From contig NW_008706849.1 of assembly GCF_000327385.1 (NCBI RefSeq), positions 104,184-168,183 on the forward strand: a stretch of DNA of 64,000 bases, read 5' to 3'. Numbering within the stretch: the stretch's first letter is position 1; each line of letters starts with the position of its first letter. Origin of the DNA: Lottia gigantea. Its lineage: Eukaryota > Mollusca > Gastropoda > Lottiidae. Below the pieces are notes generated by a model. That model ran no database searches. It saw only the letters and a program-made list of their open reading frames with translations, and was not told the DNA's origin. A program made the position numbers and the translations under genes. Positions 1-11,936 of the stretch are shown here, piece after piece.

Positions 1-850
1 CCTATGAGGTGAAAAGATCACCCTTTTCTTATGAGGTGTAAGGACCTCCCACCTCCTATGAGGTGTACGGACCAACCTTTTCCTATCTTTTCTTATGAGG
101 TGTACGGACCAACCTTTTCCTATCTTTTCTTATGAGGTGTAAGGACCGCCCTCTTCCTATGAGGTGTAAGGACCGTCCTTCTCCTATTGAGTGTTAGGAC
201 TTCCCTTTTCTTATGAGGTGTAAGGATCACCCTTTTCTTATGAGGTGTAAGGACCGCCCTCTTCCTATGAGGTGTAAGGACCTCCCTCCTCCTATGAGGT
301 GTACGGACCAACCTTTTCCTATCTTTTCTTATGAGGTGTAAGGACCTCCCTCCTCCTATGAGGTGTACGGACCAACCTTTTCCTATCTTTTCCTATGAGG
401 TGTAAGGAACGCCCTCTTCCTATGAGGTGTAAGGATCACCCTTTTCTTATGAGGTGTAAGGACCGCCCTCTTCCTATGAGGTGTAAGGACCTCCCTCCTC
501 CTATGAGGTGTTAGGACCCCAGCCCCCCTTTTCTTATGAGGTGTAAGGACCGCCCTCTTCCAATGAGGTGTAAGGACCTCGCTCCTCCTATGAGTTGTAC
601 GGACCAACCTTTTCCTATCTTTTCTTATGAGGTGTAAGGACCGCCCTCTTCCTATGAGGTGTAAGGATCACCCTTTTCTTATGAGGTGTAAGGACCGCCC
701 TCTTCCTATGAGGTGTAAGGATCACCCTTTTCTTATGAGGTGTAAGGACCGCCCTCTTCCTATGAGGTGTAAGGACCTCCCTCCTCCTATGAGGTGTTAG
801 GACCCCAGCCCCCCTTTTCTTATGAGGTGTAAGAACCACTCTTTTTCTAT
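1..850. repeat. 27-bp minisatellite, about 30 copies
   Basis: Head-to-tail repeats of a pyrimidine-rich 27-bp unit (core CCTATGAGGTGTAAGGACC) run from the left edge, so the true start is outside the window. Copies differ by a few substitutions and by occasional 10-11 bp length changes (for example near 505-530 and 800-825). Because 27 is a multiple of three, minus-strand frames stay open and give LTPHRKR-like peptides; I see no start context, splice signal or homology that makes these coding. The array lies just 3' of the last visible exon of the EGF-like gene, so it is intronic or 3' flanking there. Confidence 0.93.
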
Positions 851-932
851 AATGTGTCATAGATAAGTCAAACCGCAATTTTCTCAAGCTATATATTTTT
901 GATAGGTTGCAGAACTAAAACGATATTATTAC

Positions 933-3900
933 CATAGGAACAATCAATTGACTGAAAACCTGGTTGACATCCATCAATACATTCTCCTGTTTTACTGTTA
1001 CAGTTTAAATTATCATTACATTTTCTATCTGAACATTTCTTACTGCAGCCTGTTCCATACAAACCAGTCGCACATTCTAAAAACAAATTCTGAACATTGA
1101 GCACCATATGTTCCCTTCGTACAAGCTAGAGAATATATAAGGCTTAGTTTTGTCACTTCAGGTTTGTGTTGTTCTCATGGTAAGGTTTAAGTCAAGGTCT
1201 ACTTAACGAGTTTTGTACAAAAAGCGGTAAACTCAAAAAAATAGGCAGAATGAACTTTTCAATAGTTAATAAAAAAAACTCTATATTACCTTGAGTACAA
1301 TCTAGAATTGTTGGACTATAACCCACAGAACATCCACCAATACATTCTCCTGTCACATGATCACACGTTGAATTCTTCAGACATTTTCTATTATTACAAT
1401 TCTTCTGACAACCAGCACCATAGAAACCATCAGGACATTCTGATATTAAAAAGAAACGTATAATGTTGTTGTATATCAATGAATTCTATCACATGAATTT
1501 GATGATTACTTTGCAAGCTGAGGAATATTCTGGATTACTGGTTTACTTACCTACTGTACAATCATCTTCTTTATAACCTGGTTTACTTACGCACTGTACA
1601 ATCATCTTCTATATAACCTGGTTTACTTACCTACTGTACAATCATCTTCTTTATAACCTGGTTTACTTACCTACTGTACAATCATCTACTCTATGACCTG
1701 GTTTATTTACCTACTGTACAATCATCTACTATATAATCTGGTTTACTTACCTACTGTACAATCATCTACTCTATAACCTGGTTTATTTACCTACTGTACA
1801 ATCATCTTCTCTTTAACCTGGTTTACTTACCTTCTGTACAGTTATCTACTATATAATCTGGTTTACTTACCTACTGTTCAATCATCTTTTCTATAACCTG
1901 GTTTACTTACATACTGTACAATCATATTCTTTATAACCTGGTTTACTTACCTACTGTACAATCACCTTCTTTATAACCTGGTTAAATTATCCACTGTACA
2001 GTCATTTCCCCTATAACCTGGTTTACTTAACTAGTGTACAATCATTTTCTTTATTACCTAGTTTACTTACCTATAGTACAATCGTCAACTCTATAACCTG
2101 GTTTATTTACCTACTGTACAATCATCTTCTCTATAACCTGGTTTACTTACCTACTATACAATCATTTTCTTTATAACCTGGTTTACTTACCCACTGTACA
2201 GTTTTTTTCCTTTATAACCTGGTTTACTTACCTACTGTTCAATCATCTTCTCTATAACCTGGTTTACTTACTTACTGTACAATCATCTACTGTTTTATCA
2301 TCTTCTCTATAACCTGGTTTACTGGTTTACTTACTTACTGTACAATCATCTTTTTTATTACCTGGTTTACTTACCTACAGTACAATCATCTCTCTATAAC
2401 CTGGTTTACTTACCTACAGTACAATCATCTCTCTATAACCTGGTTTACTTACCTACTGTACAAGCATCTTCTTTATAACCTAGTTTACTTACCTATAGTA
2501 CAATCGTCAACTCTATAACCTGGTTTATTTACCTACTGTACAATTATCTTCTCTATAACCTGGTTTACCTACCTACTGTACAATTATCATCCTTATAACC
2601 TGGTTTACTTACCCACTGTACAGTTTTTTCCTTTATAACCTGGTTTACTTACCTACTGTTCAATCATCTTCTCTATAACCTGGTTTACTGGTTTACTTAC
2701 TTACTGTACAATCATCTTTTTTATTACCTGGTTTACTTACCTACAGTACAATTATCTCTCTATAACCTGGTTTAGTTACCTACTGTACAATCATCTTCTT
2801 TATAACCTGGTTGGCTTACTTACCTACTGTACAATCATTTTCTTTATAACCTGGTTTACTTACCCACTGTACAGTTTTTTTCCTTTATAACCTGGTTTAC
2901 TTACCTACTGTACAATCATCTTCTCTATAACCTGGTTTACTTACCTAATGTACAATCATCTTCTCTATAACCTGGTTTACTTACCAACTGTACAATCATC
3001 TTCTTTATAACCTGCTTTACTTACCTACTGTACAATCTTCTCCTCTATAACCTGGTTTACAACCATCAGTACATTGTCCTGTTATATGATGACATTCTTG
3101 TGATCCTGTACAATGTCTCTTGTTACATAGTTTACTACATCTATCTCCATAGGTACCATTCAGGCAATCTGAAATATAATATACATAATGTTATATAGGA
3201 CTGTTTTTCCTAGTTTCTTTGTAATTATCAAACATATGTATGCGTTTAAAATCAATACTTACGCCATCTACAATCTTCTCCTGTATAACCTGTTGTACAA
3301 CCATTATAACATTGTCCTGATATATGATGACAGTCTTGTGATCCTCTACAATGTCTCTTGTTACATAGTTCACTACATATATCTCCGTAGGTACCATTCT
3401 GGCATTCTAAAATATAATATACAGAATGTTATATAATAACCGACCTATTCTATGACTTTCATTGCTAAACACCTTACATATTTGCCCCTCTGGATATATT
3501 ACTTGGCCCAACAAACAATCAAGTCTGGCTACGGGACTGTGTGGGACAGAGATTCCATGTTACTTTATAAGTTATGGTGAAATGTAGACAGTTCGATTCA
3601 AAACTTACTCAATATACAATCATATCCTCTATAACCTGGTTGACAACCATCAGTACATTGTCCTGTTATATGATAACAGTGTTGTGATCCTTTACAATGT
3701 CTCTTGTTACATAGTTTACTACATCCATCTCCATAGGTACCATTCTGGCAATCTGAAATAAAATAATATAAAGAATGTTATATAGGACTGAGATTCCTTG
3801 TTATTATATAAGTTTCGGGGAAATATATTCTGTTAAAATCAAGACAGACTTACTCAATGTACAGTCTTCTCCTCTGTAACCTGGTTGACAACCATTATAA

Positions 3901-4160
3901 CATTGTTCTGTTATATGATGACATTCTTGTGATCCTTTACAATAGTGTAAGAATTACTTGTGAAATGCCGGTTAAGGGGTGTTGCTGTTTAGAGAGGAAT
4001 CAAACAGAGTTATATTTAATCATATTATTAATCAGTTATTTTTATGAATTTTAAGAATGGTAGACATGGAACCAGTATTACAGCTACTTCCATACCATCC
4101 TGTCTGACATCCATTAGGACATTGACCAGTTATAACATCACATTTATCATAGTTCAACTG
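933..4160 (-). CDS. Multiple EGF-like domain protein (MEGF/SREC type), partial gene
   Basis: Five clear exons read leftward: 3752-3609, 3406-3263, 3168-3025, 1439-1290 and 1076-933. Four are 144 nt and one is 150 nt; all start and end in phase 1 with AG/GT borders, so each adds one complete EGF-like module in frame. Every module has eight cysteines in laminin-EGF-like spacing with motifs such as [14 protein letters not shown] and [12 protein letters not shown], as in scavenger-receptor F, MEGF10/11 and PEAR1 extracellular regions. Such proteins are cell-surface receptors for debris or matrix; that role is inferred from family only. Upstream, 3943-3854 and about 4160-4073 encode only the C-terminal halves of two further modules. 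No signal peptide or transmembrane segment is visible; the 933 exon ends in a donor, so the gene should continue left of position 1. The intron after 3025 is filled by a junction-derived minisatellite. Confidence 0.85.
1540..3060. repeat. 40-bp minisatellite made of an EGF exon end plus its 5' splice site
   Basis: About 38 head-to-tail copies of a 40-bp unit. Read on the minus (gene) strand each unit is the last 27 nt of the EGF exon at 3168-3025 (GYKEDDCTV-like codons ending GTACAGTAG) followed by GTAAGTAAACCAG, so nearly every copy preserves a consensus GTAAGT donor next to coding sequence. The array abuts the real exon end at 3025 and fills most of the intron to the next exon at 1439. A few copies are compound or shortened (near 2290-2340 and 2680-2720). 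The unit is not a multiple of three. Confidence 0.93.
3854..4160 (-). pseudogene. Two 5'-truncated EGF-like exon fragments
   Basis: 3943-3854 matches the second half of the neighbouring EGF exons (reads [10 protein letters not shown], then QPGYRGEDC) and keeps a good GTAAGT donor, but similarity stops abruptly at about 3943 and no acceptor is found. About 4160-4073 reads [13 protein letters not shown] then QTGWYGSSC and is likewise missing its first half; its only phase-1 donor (G|GTTCCA) is weak. Either sequence has been inserted or rearranged between 3944 and 4060 and beyond 4160, or these are dead exon remnants of the duplicated EGF exon series. Transcript data would decide. Confidence 0.6.
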
Positions 4161-4887
4161 CTGAGGCTGTATTCAAATTTGGGCGACTCTGTGGTGGTGT
4201 CATTGTCTCAAACCTCCCATAGAGCGTCTTAGAGCGAGACATTTAGATTTGTTGAAAATGCAAACAACTTTTCCCTGTACCCACCCCACCCCCAAAAATT
4301 TCAACTGTATGCTATGTGTCTTAGAATGTCTGTGGGTCCAAGGTTTGGTGATATCAATATTTGAAATAAACGGAGAGTAGATTAGAGAGCAGGCCCTACG
4401 TCATAATTCTGTACGAGTATGACTGCATTGTGTAGGCTCATATTATGGGGTTTTATCATAATTGACCTATGCAGAATGACACAAGCAATCCAGTTTGTTT
4501 GTTTTCACGTTTCAAAAAATATAATTGCTCTTACCGTATTGTGGTTGCAAAGGAAAAATGAATGCAGAATCTCCAAGCCATCATAATAAAAAGGCATCGT
4601 GGTGGTGGTCGGTACAACAAAACTGAAAAAAATTGTTTCTTGGGCGAATCTACTTTTAGAAAAGCGGTGATGGATTCAACACAGTGGCGTATTGAATATG
4701 AATATTAGGTTCTACCTGTAAAATACTGCGTTTGTTTTACTTTACACACACAGAACTTTTCCAGATACAGGTTCAACCATGGAACTGACAGAATCTGAAC
4801 AGAGCGTTTCGAACAAGTCTACCGTGACAGATCCAATGATATTCTGTGAACGAAAACTTGACTGAGTGAACAATAGTTCAAATGAAT

Positions 4888-5222
4888 TTACAGGTAAGCT
4901 ACCTCTTAAGATCACCGAAAATTGAAATTTTGAAACTTGGTTAAAATAAGTCCCTGTTCATCAGTGGACTTACCTGTTGTCATTAGCTATACGACAGAAT
5001 CCCTCTATAATCCAATAAATCCATAAAACTAAGTAATAATCCATTGAACACGCTCAAAAACGTTTTCAATAATTACCCAGTTTAGTGGAAATATCGTCTG
5101 GTACAGAGATTCTATTCTTTAGTCATGGCACCTGGTTAGTCCAACTGATGAATTATATACACTTGTTAACCAAATTTGAGACTTTAAATTTCATGTCCAT
5201 TCTAAGAGGTAGTATTCGTTTA
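4888..5222. mobile_element. TTAA-4 MITE-like element, about 335 bp
   Basis: The ends are inverted relatives (TAAGCTACCTCTTA near 4903 and TAAGAGGTAGTATTCGTTTAA ending at 5222). The interior carries the family-specific segments seen in other copies at 11937-12140, 29484-29600 and 43160-43441: a CATCAGTGGACTTACC-type stretch and a TAATCCAATAAATCCATAAA-type stretch. No coding capacity; probably a non-autonomous DNA element. Confidence 0.65.
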
Positions 5223-5504
5223 AAACCAGTTTATTGCCAGTCGATTTTAACACACCTTATGGGCTTTAATTTTGGCACAAGGTTGGAATTATTCGTGGTC
5301 AAATCTCGTCAAATCTGGTGTCTCAATCTCAGCTTTCAAACTAAACTTACATAATAATTCTGCATTTATTCTGATTTAGATTAATAGCACATCGATAATT
5401 CATTTTTTCATATATACATATATTTAATACAACCCATATAGATGGCAATAGGAAAATAACATCACTAATAATAATGCAATAAAATTGAAGTTTTCAATGC
5501 ATGT

Positions 5505-5775
5505 TCTTCACAATGTCAAGCTATACGAACTGCTTCTTATAAAGTTTGTAAATGCAGCAATTTGATTGGGTAGCGAATACAGCCCATCAGAGTTCTCGAC
5601 AGAAACTTGTAAACAATAAGCTATTATGTTAACAGTATTTCTGTCGAGGGTCCTGGTAGACTGTATTGGCTGGTGTACACTCCAATCAAATTGATACATT
5701 CCGTGATTCAAGAAAGGTGGCTATTGCAGTCAAGGTATAAGACGAAGTTCGTAATAGCTTGATATTGTGATGCTA
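5505..5775. mobile_element. MITE-like element with ~30-bp terminal inverted repeats
   Basis: Left end reads CTTCACAATGTCAAGCTAT and the right end is its diverged inverse (AATAGCTTGATATTGTGATG), giving an element of about 270 bp. Internal landmarks, such as TGCAGTCAAGGTATAAGACG and a TTTGATTGG box, recur in the copies at 7440-7750 and 54961-55231. No ORF of note. Confidence 0.7.
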
Positions 5776-6364
5776 TAAAAGTAGAAAATGCAACGTCTTT
5801 CAATTTATTGTACAATTATAAATGGTTTACAGAACCACCTGATATTTACAAAGAAAGACCATTCAAACAACCAAGAAACCATGTTTACACTGCTGTTAAC
5901 CTTAGCATTTTTACATGAAATATCAATTGAGCATAATATAAATAAAATACTGATCCATATGATACCCTGGTTTTCAGATTTTCAAAAATAAACTTTTCAT
6001 TCGCCCAAATCTAAGCGACAACATCGGAAAAAAGCAATCCGTAATGTCCGCAGGCTGATATACTAGGGTAATGGTCTAATCGTTTCATACAAGTTCTTCC
6101 CATATGTTTGACAAGCTAACATGCAGTTATGTCTGAAATAATTCAGTCTTCGGTCATAACTGTCATGGAAATGATAATAACACGCTGGAAATGCGACTGT
6201 CTTAACCTCCACTGTAAGATTTTGTTTAATTAATTGTTAAAAGGATACAAGTAGCTGAAACCCATATTTATCATTTCGTAAAACAAATATTTAAATGACT
6301 GTTTTCCTTCAATAGATACTAGAAGATGCTTTCCGTAAACTAACCCGTCCATGTTGTATTCCTT

Positions 6365-7160
6365 AAATGACACTACCCGATAAAGTCTAGAGAAACCTTG
6401 TTGAAACGTCGCCTATAACAAAGCTAGTAATTGTTTTCTATATAGTATCCACGTGATATTCTTTAAATGACACTGCCTGATGACTGAGGAAACCTAGTTG
6501 AAACGTCACCTATAATAAAGCTATTAATTGTTTTCTATATAGTGTCCACGTGATATTCTTTAAATATCACTGCCTTATGACTGGGGAAACCTAGTTGAAA
6601 CGTCGCCTGTAATAAATCTAGTAATTGTTTTCTACATAGTATCCACGTGATATTCTTTAAATGACACTGTCTGATGACCGAGGAAACCTAGTTGAAAGGT
6701 CGCCTGTAATAAATCTAGTAATTGTTTTCTACATAGTATCCACGTGATATTCTTTAAATGACACTGTCTGATGACTGAGGAAACCTAGTTGAAAGGTCGC
6801 CTGTAATAAATCTAGTAATTGTTTTCTACATAGTGTCCACGTGATATTCTTTAAATGACACTGCCTGACGGACTGAGGAAACCTAGTTGAAAGGTCGCCT
6901 GTAATAAAGCTAGTAATTGTTTTCTACATAGTTTCCACGTAGTATTCTTTAAATATCACTGCCTGATGACTGAGGAAACCTAGTTAAAAGGTCGCCTGTA
7001 ATAAATCTAGTAATTGTTTTTTATATAGTATCCACGTGATATTCTTTAAATGACACTGCCTGACGGACTGAGGAAACCTAGTTGAAACGTCACCTATAAT
7101 AAAGCTAGTAATTGTTTTCTATATAGTATCCACGTGATATTCTTTAAATATCACTGTCAC
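6365..7160. repeat. 97-bp tandem array, about 8 copies
   Basis: Repeats of a roughly 97-bp unit with the landmarks CCACGTGATATTCTTTAAAT, GACTGAGGAAACCTAGTTGA and TAATAAAGCTAGTAATTG. The CACGTG E-box core is kept in nearly all copies. The array ends about 100 bp downstream of the stop codon of the first MAPEG gene. No coding signal. Confidence 0.88.
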
Positions 7161-7256
7161 ATAGTTATTTCAGTAACGGCAGATATTTCTGAATTCCAAA
7201 ACCGGTTTCGTATAAAATGTAAAGTCTCCGGGTTTGTTGGTTATTCCAGTATTCAA

Positions 7257-10200
7257 TCACTTTAAGGACGGAAGATATTTCTGAATATATTCTAAAGCTA
7301 GCTGAGATAAATCAATGTTTGTGTATGTTCGGAGTAAGGTAGTGGTCATTCCCAGCAAACTCATTCCATATAGTAGTATTATACACTTGATACCCAACTT
7401 GAAGCCCGGTAATCTGAAATACAAGTGGGAGCAGATATAAGTCAGATATGTAGTCAATTGCTAATACTAACTTGACTGCAATAGCCACTATTCTTGAATC
7501 ACGCAACTTTGTAAATGTAGCTATTTGATTGGATCGTACGCTAACGAATTCAGGTAATCAGGGGCCTCAACAAAAAGTCTGTAAATACTAAGCCGAAATG
7601 TTTACAGTCTGGCTGTGGATGGCTCTGATTGTCTGTATTCTCTGGTGTGCAATCCAATCAAATCACTGCATTCTGTAATACAAGAATAGTGGCTATTGCA
7701 GTCAAGGTATAAGACGAAATTCGTAATAGTTTGACAATGTGAAGATGATATTAAGTGGTTTTTCTATGGAAAAGAGGCTGACCCGGCTTTGATCCACACT
7801 TTCAAATTTCTTATCATTTGTACATAATGAAAGAATCTTCAGTCAGCCTCCTTGACGTTTCTGTGGCCCCTCACCTCATTTAGACACCACTGGTCAAATT
7901 GGTTAACTGTAATTACATATGAAAATAATATTCTGTGGCTGAAGAATCTAAGAGGAATTCAATCACTGAATTAAGTCGAGTGCACCAATTACTGAAAATT
8001 TTCCGGTTGCCGTCAGTTGATTGCGTTCCCTTTAGTCTGGTGCATACTTAAGGCTTGTGTCCAAATACACGTTTTCATGAGTGTTCTCACCGTGGCGTGA
8101 AAACGGCCAGAAACCTTATATAGCATTTCAATAGGTCCTTGTCCACATTAGTCCGAAACATCTGCCTTTATTCCACTCTCTGGGCCTAGTCGCGATGTAA
8201 AGTCAACAATTAGTGTGCGCTGACTACATCTCTAGATGTACGCCGTTCCTAAACGATCGGTCAGTATGTGCAGAGATGAGCATTAATATGGAAGCTCAAA
8301 GCTATTACAGAGAACAATGGTACAATGGTAGTTGTTCTACGATACTAAATGCCCACATCTATCAATGTTTCTTACCGTTCTTCAACACTTCTACTATAAC
8401 CATTAAAATATTTCTGTCGTGAATAAAGATAAACTAAACCAACCATGGAAGACGGAACTGCAAATGAATAAATAATAGTCACATAATATTATACTATCCT
8501 AAGGAAGGCCATTGTCGTAGTGTAATGGAATACAAATCCATCACTTTTGAATCGACGACCAATCTTTACAAGTCTAAAGTTTGGCTTATTAAGCTTGCTT
8601 AAAATTTATCGTTTAAGGTCGTTTCCTGTTCGTTTTTTCCGCTCGATTCCTGGTCGTTTTACCTTTTCTTTGGCCGTTTCTGGTCGTTTACTTTCGGTTC
8701 ATGTTTTAGTTAGTACCCCACGAGGAGGTGGCAGGTCTGCATTAAATATAAAATCAATCATTAATACTTACTTGGATGGAAAAATATGGAAGACACCCAT
8801 AGACTTGGCATAACTACAGGAATAAATTCTAATGAATTCTGACTGTAATTAAAAAGATTACAGAAAGATAGGAAGGTTATGCATGCTAAACAGAATCAAA
8901 TTTCAAAGTCTACAGGTCCGGGTACACGAACCATCTTGGTCGGCGAAAAACTAGAGTTTTGTAAGAGTTTCATCGACCGGCTGTGGGCACACGAGGTGAC
9001 AAAATTCAGTCGTTTTCCACTATGTTGATAATCACGTACAGAACAGAAAGGAAAATAAATCTGATTGGATGCTGAACTATTGGGGACAAGTATGAAACTT
9101 GTTTGATATTATAAACCCGATCGGCAACACGATTGTCTTGTCGTGGAAGCGCGGACACACGCGAGATTTAACTCAAGATTTGAGTCGGCGACAAAAATCG
9201 GCAACTAAGGCTGTTCATGTGTCTGAAACCTCAGAATTGTATAAAACTATAGACATTTCTCTATGGCCTACTAAATGTTATTATAGAGCTCACTGTTCTA
9301 CAAAGAGGGCGTCTACCAATTTTACACAATTCTATTATAGAGCTAATTAATAGTTTTGATATAAAGCTAACTATCTGTTCTGTTTATGAGGGAACGATTC
9401 TATTATAGAGCTAACTAAATGTTTTGATATAAAGCTAACTATCTGTTCTGTTATACAGTAGTAGCAATTCTTTTATAGAGTTAACCAAGTGTTCTCCAAC
9501 TTTTCTGTTATGGAGCTAGATGTAATGTTATAGAGCTTTCTGTCTGTCATAGAGCTTACTGTCTGTTATAGAGCTACTTAACTGTTTTCATAGCTCTAAA
9601 GAGCTATAATAAAGATACTGTATAATTTGCTTCGCTGTAAATAGCCGAAGCTATTGGCATAATAAGACGACTTAACCTCTTCAAGATAAAATGTGACAAA
9701 AATCTAACTTACTGTGCTCTGAATGCTCTTTCAAAAGCCACGTTACCCGTTGTCTGGGGAAAGGGAAGTTTTACCTTGTTCCGTACGTTACTCACTCTCT
9801 GAGCAAATGTGACTATAAAATATAAAGTTCATAAAGTAAGAAAGGGCTAGCTCCGAAAGTGCGAGATAAATAGACCCTTAATATTGCCCACGCTCATCCT
9901 TCTTAGGCCTGTATGGAACATGGTTATAAAGAGGCTTTCATGCCGACGTCAACTTGTATCAAACCAGGGACATTTAGGTTTTTTCTTTACAAATTCCAAT
10001 TTCCCGTCCCAGAAAAATCTGACGATCTGATTTTGAACCAAAAACTTTGCACGGTAATTCGCAATCTAATGCTCAGAGCTGATCTTATATAGCCGAAGCG
10101 TTACATATACTCATTAAACAGGCCTATACAGGGCCCGTAACCAGCCAAATGGGCGGCCGCATTTGCATGGGGGGCAATAGCTGATAAGACTGATTTCAGC

Positions 10201-10661
10201 TTCAAATTGACAATTTGTTCAATTTTGCAGGGGGGCACATATAGTTCCATGGGGGACACCCCTCTCCCCCTCCCTTTTTTCAGTTACGGGCCTGGGCCTA
10301 TGCCTATCCTATGAGTTATTTAACACCTTTGGAATCCCTTAAAAGTCAGTAAAAGGTCAATGAGAATTTCAACAATAGACCATCGGTTCAAATCTCCTCT
10401 CTAAAAATGCCAATTTGGAGACATTGTCATGACAGCAAATCGGGAATGTTACGAAATAGCTTTTTTCAGTAAAATTGGCTGCATCTTCTTGTACCTTGAC
10501 CTTGATATCAGCTGTGCGTTTATTGAGATGAACCCTGGCTGTTATAAAGCACTAGGCTACAGTATATAGATAATAACATAACTTCACTTACCAATCTGAT
10601 ACGAGGCCAATATCGACACCATTCCTGGAAATACCAGATCTCCCAGTCTTAAGGCGTCCAT
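7257..10661 (-). CDS. MAPEG family glutathione transferase (MGST2 / leukotriene C4 synthase-like), copy A
   Basis: Coding exons 10661-10592, 9812-9713, 8842-8772, 8457-8376 and 7413-7257 (70, 100, 71, 82 and 157 nt) join in frame to 159 residues starting MDALRLGDLVFPG and ending KYLPSLK. The three internal exon lengths are those of human LTC4S, FLAP and MGST2. MAPEG proteins are four-helix trimeric ER/nuclear-envelope membrane enzymes that conjugate glutathione to lipids or lipid peroxides. Conserved here are TTG.VAFERAFRA, N and E of the N..E motif, RQKYFNGY (LTC4S R90, Y93, Y97) and the arginine equivalent to catalytic R104 at the exon 4/5 junction. LTC4S R30 aligns with Arg; R31 is Asn and Y59 is Phe, closer to MGST2. 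Substrate cannot be read from sequence. Its neighbour at 12150-15092 is a tandem paralogue. Start chosen by homology and matching exon 1 length in the paralogue. Confidence 0.92.
7440..7750. mobile_element. MITE-like element in MAPEG-A last intron
   Basis: Same family as 5505-5775: it contains CTTGACTGCAATAGCCACTA near its left side and the inverse, GTGGCTATTGCAGTCAAGG, at about 7690, with a TTTGACAATGTGAAGATG right end. It lies wholly in the intron between exons 8457-8376 and 7413-7257, just upstream of the acceptor, so it is part of the primary transcript. Confidence 0.7.
8925..9215. mobile_element. Palindromic MITE-like element (copy 1 of 3)
   Basis: About 290 bp whose ends mirror each other (ACCATCTTGGTCGGCGAAAA near the left; TTTGAGTCGGCGACAAAAATC near the right). 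The right half, inverted, matches 32650-32960 and 33928-34013, with shared stretches such as GATTTAACTCAAGATTTGAG and TTGTCGTGGAAGCG. It sits in the MAPEG-A intron between 9713 and 8842. No ORF supported. Confidence 0.6.
9265..9605. repeat. Degenerate ~24-65 bp repeats, TATTATAGAGCTAACT motif
   Basis: The phrase TTATAGAGCTAACT or close variants recurs about ten times with irregular spacing, ending near 9605. It looks like a decayed tandem array inside the same MAPEG-A intron. Confidence 0.7.
10134..10292. mobile_element. Short hAT-like inverted-repeat element
   Basis: CAGGGCCCGTAAC at the left is mirrored by GTTACGGGCCT at the right, about 158 bp in all, in intron 1 of MAPEG-A. The CAGGG-type end resembles hAT termini; this is a resemblance only, with no target duplication established. 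Confidence 0.45.
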
Positions 10662-11265
10662 TTTGGATAGAATGTCACTCATTTCCGGGGAATTACTGAC
10701 GCATTTGTATGCAAAATAAATTATTTTCCTCGCTAAAAATCAATGGAATTCAGCTCAATGTTGTAAACATAGCTACTTTTATTCCAAAGGAAGGTTTCAA
10801 AATAACACTTTGTGCTGACAATCTGGCTACAGACCCCAGTTGAGTGCTTAAAGGGGTGGTCGTCCAAATATCCTCTTGACCCGCCAGTAGAGTTCAAATT
10901 CAGGTGACTGTATTAATATGCAGAATTAAAATCATTGTCCAGTTCTCTTACAATTAAATGCAAATAAAACTTTTGAAAAGTGGTACAGATAGCTGAAATT
11001 GAGCTCCATATATTGAGATGACTATACTTTAACATATTAACATACCATAAAATCCAAAATAGTTTATCAATTTATTAAAAAATATCATAATAATAAAGAT
11101 AACTACATTTAATGCAGCAATTTGATATGTTGTGATTTGGATTCACTTTCTTTCAATAACAGTTTATTTTTCAACAATTTTTTATTTTTATTGTACTACA
11201 CTGACAAAATATTTTGTTTTGTAAAATTATATTTCACCTAATTACTTTCCTCTGAGAAATTCAAA

Positions 11266-11650
11266 CTGAAAGTATTCTGCCTTTTTATAAAAAAAATTTT
11301 ATTTTCAAAAACGTAAATTATACCTGAAAATATTTCTAAAGTATGCTATTTATATCTATGATCTACTTGATCAAACTGAATTTGAAAGGGTTAATTAAAA
11401 ACTAAGAGTACTAATTGTTAATTAAGCAGTGTGACCTAGTTTCGGTGTTTTAATGCCTCGTATATATTTAGTTGAAACCTTCAGAATACGTAGGAGACAT
11501 ATTTTTCTACAATTAGGTGTTTATCTTACTTAAATCCGTACAGTAGTTTCCAAACATCTATCAAAAAGCATAACCATACGTAATGATTAACGGCACAAAT
11601 TTGAGCTAAAAACATTTTCGACCTACAAAAAAAGCGGAATGTCCTTTTAA
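11266..11650. mobile_element. TTAA-3 MITE-like element
   Basis: The right end reads AAGCGGAATGTCCTTTTAA and the left end is its diverged inverse (AGTATTCTGCCTTTTT). Internal landmarks (TTATACCTGAAAATATTTCT, AGTACTAATTGTTAATTAAG) recur, in inverse, in 42424-42858 and 55565-55898. Confidence 0.7.
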
Positions 11651-11936
11651 AAAGAAAAATAATACTGCTGAAATAGCTTTCTGTCAAACTGAAATTTCAA
11701 AATACAGTAGTCATATGTGCCTATATTGACAATTTTATCAAAAAACTGATTTTCGAACATAAAATCTAATTCAAATGCTGTGTGTTTTCTCTGAATTTAG
11801 AAGTCAATTATGCTTCAAATGAAAATAAAAAAATGCAAAATTTAAATAAAAAAATTAAAGACATCTTTAAAATGTTATCTACAAAATTTCAAACTATGAT
11901 TCATTAAGGCTTGTGCTAAATTTTATCTAAAATGAT

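Larger units (their letters stand above)
4161..7256. other. Gene-free interval between the EGF-like and MAPEG genes
   Basis: I find no exon-like or conserved coding sequence here. It holds two MITE-like elements (about 4888-5222 and 5505-5775) and a 97-bp tandem array (6365-7160), listed separately. The rest is unremarkable AT-rich DNA; the ORFs in it are short and lack homology. Confidence 0.6.

Noticed and set aside
120-887. Minus-strand ORFs of 60-90 codons with LTPHRKR repeats
   Set aside because: They are a by-product of a 27-bp tandem repeat whose period is a multiple of three; no start context, splice sites or homology.
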